64,000 nucleotides of DNA from positions 1-64,000 of the forward strand of contig NZ_BCZS01000007.1 in assembly GCF_001598855.1 (NCBI RefSeq), written 5' to 3'. The notes under the pieces were generated by a model, which was given only the letters and a program-made list of their open reading frames with translations, did not search any database and had not been told where the DNA came from. How positions within the stretch are numbered: the first letter of the stretch is position 1; each line of letters opens with the position of its first letter. Both the position numbers and the translations under genes were made by a program. Below, piece by piece: positions 1 to 9,800 of this stretch. This stretch comes from Pluralibacter gergoviae ATCC 33028 = NBRC 105706 (GTDB lineage Bacteria > Pseudomonadota > Gammaproteobacteria > Enterobacterales > Enterobacteriaceae).

Positions 1-331
1 CCATACCGTTAAACAGTTCCTGCGTCTGTTTCGCTTCCGGGCCGGTTCCGTTAAGCAGCTGCTGTATCTGCTGGTAGCCTTCCTGCACTTCCTTAGGATT
101 CTGGTAACCCAGATTCTGATAAGTAGCCTGTTTCTCCTGCGCATCCTTACGCGCTGTGGTACAGGCCGAAGCACTTCCGCCCAGACAGGCATCTACCAAG
201 GCTTTGCTGGTTTCCGCGTCCTTACGATTTAAGGCATCCAAGTCCCGCTGTTCTTCCTGTGTACGCTCTTTCCTGTTACGCAGATATGTCTGGCGGCTCT
301 TATCCGTACTGCTCAGATAATTATTCTCAAC
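1..331 (-). pseudogene. Orphan CdiA C-terminal (pre-toxin) module, start-less and cut by window edge
   Basis: Read on the minus strand from 331, an open frame begins with the codons for VENNYLSSTDKSRQ and stays open to base 1 (about 110 codons). It is rich in Lys, Arg, Gln and Glu, with two Cys in the stretch ACLGGSASAC, which resembles the entry region that follows VENN in CdiA proteins. There is no start codon or ribosome site; an in-frame TAA lies two codons upstream. Such displaced CdiA-CT modules are known downstream of cdiA-cdiI pairs and can be brought into cdiA by recombination at the VENN-coding DNA. The toxin end and any cognate immunity gene lie beyond base 1, so toxin type cannot be told. 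It could also be a decaying remnant. Confidence 0.82.
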
Positions 332-872
332 TATAGTTTAGGATTAAACTCTCTAGATAATCCTTACCCGAACCTTTAACTAACTCTATATCTTGCAGTG
401 TATTTTGGCTCAACCATTCATTAATATTTTCATAATTAAAAAAATTATCATTAACTATTTCACTCTTTAATAATGAATCATCATTAATTCCAAGCACTCC
501 ATCATCTACAGGTGTTCGTTGAAAAAGACACCAATTATTACTTGCATCTAAAATAATCAACCCACCATAATCACCATCATCATTCATACTCTTACTTAAT
601 AAAAATATCTTACTTACCCAATTATCATCTGCGTTAAGGGAACCTAAATAATTATAGTCTGAAGAGGAATACACATACGCAGACGCAACCTCAAAATGAG
701 AATTAAAAATCAAATAGTTTAAAGCACCAATTAAACATTCTGAAGTACATATATCATTATCAAAAAATAAATAATTTTCAAATCTCTTTAAGAAAACATC
801 TTGAGGGAGATTTACCCCAAGTTTCACCGTGCGCTCAAGCAAAGATATTGCTTTTTTATTTTCGAAATCCAT
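327..872 (-). CDS. cdiI: CdiI immunity protein (candidate)
   Basis: This acidic protein of about 181 residues sits directly after cdiA and is expected to bind and neutralise the toxin domain in the cytoplasm of the producer. The role is inferred from position; I recognise no family with certainty. The gene is markedly AT-rich against the GC-rich cdiA upstream, which is usual for exchanged immunity genes. It could start at GTG 875, sharing a base with the cdiA TAG, or at ATG 872, both behind a GGAGAG site inside the cdiA end; I take the ATG. There is no signal peptide or membrane segment. The stop codon TGA (329-327) lies inside the DNA encoding VENN of the orphan module, so the native C-terminus may have been set by a recombination joint. 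Confidence 0.85.
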   Translation of the reverse strand: MDFENKKAISLLERTVKLGVNLPQDVFLKRFENYLFFDNDICTSECLIGALNYLIFNSHFEVASAYVYSSSDYNYLGSLNADDNWVSKIFLLSKSMNDDGDYGGLIILDASNNWCLFQRTPVDDGVLGINDDSLLKSEIVNDNFFNYENINEWLSQNTLQDIELVKGSGKDYLESLILNYS

Positions 873-874
873 CA

Positions 875-3800
875 CTATTTCTCTCCAGGAAAACGTATTT
901 TAGAAATTATTTTCCCACCCACTGAAACTGAGGCGGACGGTACTCCTGATTCAGCTCCGACGATTCCACCACCGGTAGAAAATGGATAAAATCTATATAC
1001 TGTATCTCCTTTAGACATGATAGTAACTGAACCATCTTTTGACATTGCCTTGGTATAACCATTCGCTGACAGATTATTAATCGCCTCATCTGGAGTTATG
1101 TTCTTAACAACTATTTGTCCTGCACTCTTTTTCGTATTCTTGGCAGCAAAATCTATATCTGTTTGTTTCCCTATTGCTGAGATATCTTTGCTAATTTCAT
1201 TAGCAAATCTAATATCATTTGCACTTCCTGCCTGCCCAGGTTTCGGTACACTCCCTGCTCCCAACGCACCATAAGCAATATTGCTCAGACCATCAGCTCC
1301 TGTTTTAAGGAGAGATGCTTCCAGCCAGCCACATTTACCTGCGCACTGGTCAATGATATCAGCATACCATTGCGCTGAACTTTCATAAGCGCGGCCAGCC
1401 ATATCATCCTGTTTGCGCAGTTCTGTATACGCCTGATCGCTGAGTTCCATCTTCGCGCGCATATCAGCAACACAGGCCGCATCACCGGAGTCCCAGCATG
1501 ACTTCAGTTTCTGAACATTCTCTGCTGACTCTTTCGCCATTTCCTTACGAATATTCTGCTCACAGCCTGCATTCCCGTTGCACGCTTTGTACTTATCAGC
1601 GTATTCCTGCGGATGGCCCTGATTCAGGAAATTATTCTCAACCGCATTCTTCCCGGCCTGCGCCCCGGCCACTGCATCTGCGGTGCTGCCTCCAGTGAGC
1701 CCTCCCGCCAGCCCGGCCGCCAGGGTTCCCAGCGCGCTGATGGTCTGCTTCTGCTCCTCCGTCAGTTTATCCCTCGGTACGCCCGGATATATCTGCTGCG
1801 CAATATACTCGCCCAGCGCACCGCCACTTGCCCCTGCCAGCGCGGAGTTGCCCTGGGCTGAGGCCACTACCGCCCCCAGTACCGCGTGCGCCATCAGGTT
1901 CGCCTGGGTGTTCACCACCTCATTGCCATTTGCGTCCTTCGTGGTGGTCATGTTGTGAATCACTTCCGCCAGGTACGGCGCTGCGGCTCCGCTGATGGCC
2001 TGGCCGATGTTCCCCCCTGCCAGACCCTGCACGGCTGCCGTAGCCGCTGAAATCGCCTGCTGCACTGTGCTACCGGTGCCCCAGGGCTTCATCGCGCTGG
2101 CATAGGCCTGGTCTGCTATTTCCTGACGGCTCGGGTCAGGCTTGCCTTCCGCCACCAGTTTTTCCTTCGCCGCCTTCAGCGCTGCCGGGTCGTTCCTCGC
2201 CTTTTCGCCGGCAATCTTCCCTTCGGTCCTAGCGATATCCGCCACCTGCGTCCCTATCTCCCCGATAAGCTGCGCTTCCTGCAGGCGCCTCTGCTCCTTC
2301 TCCTTGTCAAATATCGGGCTCAGGCCGTTCGCCGCGTGCTCCGTGTCCCGGCTCAGCGTCGATACGTCCTGCTGCTGGTTGCCCGGGTCCCGGATGATGA
2401 TGGTCCCGGCTTCCACCGCCGCGTGCGTCGTGCTGCTGTCGTGGCCGCTGCCGTGGGCGCCGGTCAGCGTGTTGCTCGCCATATTGCCGATAAACTGGCC
2501 CGCATAGCTCCCGCCGGTGCTCACCCCCGCGCTCTGGTGCTCTACCGTAAAGTCGGCCTGATTGCCGATATCCCTCCAGCCCAGCGTCCCCGTCTCCAGA
2601 CGGTTTTTGTCCGGAGTGGCGGTGGACGCAAGCACTCCGCCGTTGAGCTGGGTATGGCTGCCCACGTTGACGTCAAACCCGCCGTTGCCCGCAAACAGCC
2701 CCGACTGCTCCTGCACCGAATCGAAGTTGCTGTTCATCCGGTCGCGGCTGGCGCTGACGCTCGCCGAGCCGCTGAAGCCCGCGCCCCAGGTCACGCTGGC
2801 ACCCGCGCTGCTGCCGGTCTGCTTCATGTCGTAGCGGTCGCTGTCCTGCTCGCTGGTGATAGTCAGGTTGCGACCCGCGTTGGCGATAATCGATTCGCCG
2901 CTGCCCTGCGCACCCTGCATCAGAATGTCGCGTCCGCTGTCAATGGTCAGGGTACGGCCCGCGCTCGCCGTGGTTTCGGTATGCGTCAGGCTGCTGCCGT
3001 TTTCCCGGCCTTTGCTCTGGTTCGCGCTCGCCGATACGCTGAAACCCGCGCTGCCGGAGCCAGCAGCTACCCCGACGCCCACGCTACCGCCGTGGCTCTT
3101 GTTGCTGCCACTGCTCTCGGAACTGTTCTGCCCGGAGGTCATGTTGATATCCCGGCTTGCCGCCAGGCCCATGTCGCGTCCGGCCTGCAGGTCGCTTCCC
3201 TGTATGTTCAGGTCGCCGTCCGTGGCGCGGATGGTCACATCGCGCCCGGCCTGAACGTGGCTCGGAGAGGCCGTATGCTCCTCCAGCCGGTTTTCAGATT
3301 TCGACTTCTGGCTGCCGTAGCTCAGCGTTATCCCGGCGTAGTTGCCTTCGTTAGAATCAGCGGCGCCCTGCGCCAGCCGCGCGGCCTGTGTAGCCTGGTA
3401 GCCGGTCAGCGCGGCCTGGGTTCCCTTCAGCGCCGCCAGCCGACCGTCTTCCTCATTTCTGGCCGATTTCAGCTGCTCCGTGGCCGTATTCAGGGCGCTG
3501 CCCACCGTCCCCGACAGCCCCAACGTCAGGCCGCTGCTCTTGGTCTCGCGGGTGGTCAGGGCGGTATGGCTGTTCTCTGCTGCCGTAATATTAACGTTTT
3601 TACCCTGAATCGTCATATCCTCGCCGGCCACCAGATCGCTGCCGTGGATGTTGACGCCGTTGCCGGCAAGCAGGGTAAGGTTCCCCTGGCTGCTGCCTAC
3701 CACGCTGCCTTTTTTCACGTTGCTGAGATCGTCGCTGGTGACTTTCTGCGACGAGCTTCCCGCCGAGATACCTATCCCGCCGGTACTGCTGATGCCGGAT

Positions 3801-6800
3801 TTTTTCTTCGTCTCACTGAAGAAGGAGTGGTCCGACTCATCGGCGGTGGTCAGCGTAATGTTATTCTTCGCCTCCAGCGTCACGTCGTGGGTACCCAGAA
3901 TATTACTGCCCTCAGAGGTGAGGTTGTTTCCGGCCATCACCGTAACATTATCGCCGGACACCGTACTGCTCGCCGCCGTCTCCCGGTGCATCTCAGAGGC
4001 GATTTTGGTGGTGGTTTTCGAGAAGGTGCCGTGCTTTGTCCATTTCGCCCGGCTGGACTGATCCCAGGTATCTTCCCCGCTCAGCAGATTGACGTCATTG
4101 CCCGCCATCAGCGCGGCGTCGCCGGTGGCCGTCACGTCCGCGGCGCGCAGGTTCAGGTCGTGCCCGGCCTGCATCAGCAGATCGCCCCCGACGCCGATCG
4201 TTGAGCCTATCTCCCGGGTCTCCATGCTGCGATCGTAGTTCTTGCTGTTGCGGGTATAGTCCGTGGCGTGGCTGATGCCGGCGGTATCCAGCGTAATGTC
4301 ATTCCCGGCTACCAGGCGGGTGATACTGTCCTTGCCCTGGTTGCTGAGCTGGCTTGCCGTCATATGGATATCATGGCCTGCTTCAGCCGACAGTTCGCCT
4401 TTGTCATTGGTGACGGTAATCACCGCCTGGCGGCCGAGCCAGCCTTCGCTGCCTTTCTGATAGCTGTCCGTCACGTTGAGAATATCATGCCCCGCCTGCA
4501 GGCTGAGCTGGTCGCCGCCCTTGAGCTGGCCGCCGCGGTTGACGATGTCATTTGTCGCAACCAGCTGCGTCCGGTTGCCGCTGATGTCGCCGGTGTTCAG
4601 CAGGTTGCCCGCAGAAATGGCCGTCAGATCGCGCCCCTGAATGGTGCCGCTGTTGATCACATCCCCGGCGGTGTTGATGCGCACATTGTTGCCCGAGAGC
4701 AGGGCGCCGTCGCCCTTAAGATCGCCGGGCTTAACCCGGGCGTATACTTTCGGCACGCTGACGACCTGGGTACTGCCGTCAGGCAGGGTGACCGTCTGGT
4801 TCACCATGATCACCATGTCGCTGGTGACCTGCAGCATTTGCTCCGGAGTGAGATCGACGCCCGGGGCGATGCCGAAGCGTTCGGTGAAGGATTTACCGCT
4901 GCTGAGCAGAGCGCGGTACTGCTCTTCATCGTCGCTGTAGCCGGAGAGGTAGCGCTGTCCGGTCGCCTTCACGATCTGATCGCGCACCAGCGACTGCTCG
5001 TAGTAGCCGTCGCCGAGCCGCTTCTGCAGCTGGTCCTGAGAGTAAAAATCGCCGCTGCTCAGGGCCTTTTTGCCCTGGGTAAAGCGGGGATCGGTCTCCA
5101 CCAGATAGTTGCTGTCGGTGCCGGGATGCAGCACGAACAGGCTGCTGTCCGGCACTTTCACCGGCCCGGTGACGCTGCGCAGCACCCAGTTATCCTGTCC
5201 CGCCGGCACCGTCGTCGAGGCACCGCTCTGGGTGCCGTCAAGCTGTGCATTTCCCACGGTTCCGTTCAGGCTACCCGTCGCACCGGACGTCAGGCCGCCG
5301 GCACCGCTGAGGGCGACGTCCACCAGGCCATCGGCGCCGCTGCGGCGCTGTAAATCTGACGGCGAATGGTCAGCGCTATCCGTGAGCGTGTCGTTCACCG
5401 GCCTGAGCTGCGTATCGACGGACTGGCCGGGCGGCAGCGCGACTTCGGTCACCAGCGTCCGATCGTCGCGGCGCATCAGCTCAGCGCCGCCGTTCAGACC
5501 AGATGCCTGTTCACCGCCGCCGGTGGTCGGCTTCTGGCCGTCGATGGTCCGGCCATCGGCGGGCCCCTGGCCCTGCTGCTGAACCGTCAGATGCAGCGGC
5601 AGGTCAATTTCCTGCAGAGGAGGCTGGTAGGCGCCCTGGCCTTCAAAGTGGGTCTCCTTGTGCTCTTTTCGTTTCCCGGCCCGGATCACCACGCCGTCGT
5701 CGGTAATTTCCTGCCTGACGGTGGTCTCATCGTTATTCACATTGCCGTTGATGGTCAGATCCTGCCCGGCCACCACCTGGCTGTCCTTATTGTGCAGGCC
5801 GCCGTTGAGCAGCAGGTTACCGCCGCTGCGGATAACCGCGCTGTCCTGGCCGCTGACCGCCTGCTCCTTAACGCTGCGGGTGAAGGAGAACACGTCAAAG
5901 CGCCGCCCGGCATCGGTCACCCCCGGCAGGTTGAACCAGATAATGTCGTTGGCCGTGTCCTGCCAGAGATACACATATTCGTCCTGGCCGTTGACGTTAA
6001 CCGTGATGCGGTTGCCTTCCGCATCCAGGGCGTAGCTGCGCCCGTCCTGATCAAAGTCAAAGGCAACGTTGCTGGTTTCGCCCTGCTCGTAATTAATCAC
6101 GTGGCCATTGAAGCGATAGTGCTGGCCGTCAATCCGGCCGCAGCCTTCCGGCCACTCTCTGCCGCTGCACAGCTCAACCTCCAGCATATTGTCGCTCACC
6201 GAGACATTTTGCAGGCTGTCGCTGACCGTGAGGTGAATATCGCGGTTCTCAGTCTGCGCGGCGTCGATGCGCAAATCGCCCATCGCTTCAATCGTGGCGC
6301 TCAGGTTTTCCACCTGCGAAGCCTGGCCGCTCAGCTCACCGGCCTCATTCAGCGCGCCGCCGATGCTCAGCCCGCCGTTGCTGTAGATCAGGCCGTGATC
6401 CTGATTGACCAGCCGATCGGTGGCAATAACGAGATCTTCCCGGGCGGCAATGGTGGCCGCCGTGTCGCCCGCTTTATCATTGAGCAGCGTGCGGGCATCG
6501 ATCGCCAGGCGATCGCCGTAAATGCGCCCGGTGCCGGTGTTGTGCAGATCGCCGGTGCGTATCAGCACGTCGCCGCCATCAATCAGCCCCTGATTGAGAA
6601 TGTCAGATGCATTCACCCGCGTGGTGCCAGCATTAATGTCACCGCTCTGCAGGTTGTCGAGATGGCCGCTATTCAGCGTCAGCTGGTTACCGGCGTTAAT
6701 GCTGCCGGCGTTGGTCAGGGCGTTACCGTTGGTATTCAGCGTCAGATCGTTGCCGGCGGCAAGGCTGCCGTCCTGATTCAGCGCCGAGGCCACATCCAGA

Positions 6801-9800
6801 CTGAGGCTGCCGCCGCTGGTGATCCGCCCGACGCCGTCAATCTGCCCCAGCCACAGGCTGGCGTCGCCGTTGGCCACGATATCGCCGCCGCCGTTGGCAA
6901 GCGCAGGCCGCTGGCCTGGCTGGCCGATGGTCAGGCTGTTCTGCGAAGAGATCAGTCCGCTCTGGTTATTGAGCCGTTCGCTGACGTTCGCCTGCAGCGT
7001 ATCGCCCGCCCGCAGGGCGCCGCTCTGGTTATTGAGCGAGGCCGCATTCAGCGTCAGGTCCCGGGCCTCGATGCCCTGGCCGCTGCCGCGGGTATTCTGG
7101 TTATCAAGCTGCGCGGCGCTGACCGTCAGGGCCCCATCGGCCTTGATAAGCCCCTGCTGATTGCGCAGATCCTGTGAGGCAGAGACGTCTGCATCGCCGG
7201 CGGCATATATCAGGCCGGCGTCGTTATTCAGCGAGTCCACGCGGGTGGTCAGCCCCCCGCCGGAGAGGAGCTGCCCGCGGCCGTTATCCAGCTGCGAACC
7301 CGCTACCGTCAGGCCCGCTCCGCCCTGGATCAGGCCCTGAGCGTTGCCGAGCGCGCCGGCGCTGAGCGTCAGGATCTTATCGGCCAGCAGCGTGCCCTGT
7401 TCGTTGTGCAACCCGGCTCCGCGGGTATCGAGGCTGATGCTGCCGCCGGACTGGATGACCCCGCTCTGGTTATTCAGATCGCCGGTGGTGAGCTGGCTAT
7501 CTCCGGTGCTGTTAATCAGCCCCTGACGGTTATCGACATCCTGCCCGCTTACGGTAAGCGCGTTTGCGGCAATCAGCCCGCCCTGGTTATTCAGGCCGCC
7601 GGTCGAGAGCGACAGGCTGCCGCCGGAGCGCAGCCCGGTGCTGTCGCCGTTCGTGCCGCTGTTATCCAGCAGGTTGCCCTGCGTATTGATGGTCAGCGCG
7701 TCGCTGCCCTGTATTAATCCGTTCCGGTTCGTCAGCGCCTGGCTGGTTAGGTCGATATGCTTCGCCACCAGCACGCCGTCGCGGTTATCCATCTCTGCGC
7801 CGTTCAGCGTCAGCCGGTTGCCGGCGCTGACAAAACCCTGCTGATTATTCAGCCCGCCCGTCAGGCTGAGCGTACTGTCGCCGGCGGTGGACTGAAGGGT
7901 ACCGCGCTGGTTAGTCAGACTGGCCGCGCTGAGGTTCAGGTCGCCGGTGCTCTGCAGCGTCCCGTCGGTGTTATCCAGCCGCTGGCCGCCGTTGACCGTC
8001 AGCGGGCCTTCAACGGCAGTGACCATGCCCTGCACATTATTCAGATCGTCGGCGACAAGGGTTACCCCGCGGCGGGCGGCAATCTGTCCGCCCTGATTAT
8101 CCAGCCCCTGCGCGACGCTGACCGCCAGATTGTCGGCCGCCGAGAGCAGCGAGCCGCCGCGGTTGTTGAGGCTTCCGGCGCTAATCTCTACCGGGCCCGC
8201 CCCCTCCAGCGCGCCCTTCTGGTTATTCAGCAGGCCGTCAACGCTTACGTTCAGCGCGCCGGTCTGACTGCTGACGGTACCGTTCTGGTTATCAACAGAC
8301 CCGGCCCGCAGCTCTACCGCCTGCTGGCTGGCTATCTCGCCGCCGCCATTGAGCAGCGCCCCGTCCACGGCGATGCGGTTAACGCCGTCAACCGCCAGCA
8401 CGGTCCCTTCGCGGTTGTCCAGCGCGCCGCCCTGCAGCAGCACGTCGTGCCCGCTCTGAACCACGCCGCGCTGGTTATTTATCGTATCCGCCAGACTGGC
8501 CCGCAGCTGTCCCCCGACGCTGGTGAGGGTGCCGTCGCTGTTGTCCAGCGTCTGGCCGTCAATCTGCAGATCGCCCTGGGCCGCCATGCGGCCGCTCTGG
8601 TTAGCGATCTCCCGGGCTGACGCCGTCAGCGCGCCGCCGGAGGCCACGATTTGCCCCCCGGCGTTGGCGATGCGATCGCCCTTCAGCTGCAGGGCGCTGG
8701 CGGCATCAATAATGCCCCCCTGATTCAGGATCCCGGCGGCCGCGCCGATAAACGCGCCGCCGTTGAGGGCCGATACCCGGCCGCCCTGATTATCGATGTC
8801 GCCCGCGTTCAGCCGCACGTCGTTTCTGGCAAGCAGCTCTCCCCGCTGGTTGTTAAAGGCGTCCTGCACCCTGACGTCGGCGCTGCCGCCCGCCGCCAGC
8901 AGCGCGCCGTCGCTGTTGTTGACACTGCCAGCCGAGACACCCAGGCTCTGCCCGCTTTGCAGGGTGCCGCGCTGGTTATTGAGATCCTGCGTCAGCGAAG
9001 CCGTCAGCGTGCCCTCGCTGGCGCTGACCAGCCCCTGGGCATTATTGAGCGAAGCGCCGCTGAGGCTCAGGTCGCCGGCGCTGCTCAGCTCCCCGCCCTG
9101 GTTATTCCACGCTTTCCCCTGCGCCGTCAGGCTCTCGCCGCTGATGAGCCCGCCCTGGTTATCCACGTCGCCCGCGGTCAGCGTCAGCAGACCGCCGGAA
9201 CGGATCCCGGTGCTGTCAGTCAGCGTCCCGGTATTGCTGAGCGCTCCGCCCCGCGTGTCGATAGCGAGGGCATTGCGGGCCTGGATAAGGCCGCCGTCGT
9301 TAATGAGGCCGTCAGAAACAACCTCCATCGCGTCGCTGGCCAGCAGCTGGCCGCCGCTGTTATCAAGCTGACCGGCGTCAACAGTAAGCCGCTGGCTGCT
9401 TTCAATATCGCCGCTCTGATTATTGAGCGCGCCCGTCGTCAGGCGGCTGTCGCCATGCGTGGCGGCAATGATGCCCTGCTGGTTATCCAGCGAAGCGCTG
9501 CGCAGCTCCAGCGCCGTCCCGGCCAGCACGCTTCCGCCGCGGTTGCTCAGGGCGCCGCTGAAGGCGCCGTTAACCTGTGATTTTGCCGAGAGGATTTTAC
9601 CGCCGTCGTTATCCAGCGAGGCGGCATTGAGGTTCATCGCCTGCTGGCTCTGCAGCGTGCCCTGCCGGTTAGCGAGTGCGCCGGTCAGCGACAGCGACGC
9701 CGCGCCGCCGTCGGCGCTGAGCAGGCCGTCGGCGTTATTCAGCGAGGTGCCCTTCAGCGTCAGGCTCTCACTGGCGCCCAGGTAGCCGGACTGATTATTG

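Noticed and set aside
801-989. 62-codon plus-strand frame across the cdiA/cdiI junction
   Set aside because: It is antisense to two coding regions and has no ribosome site or family match.
2336-9580. Long plus-strand open frames antisense to cdiA (up to 622 residues)
   Set aside because: They mirror the GC-rich repeats of cdiA, are low-complexity Ala/Val/Gly/Arg, lack ribosome sites and resemble no family. They are shadows.
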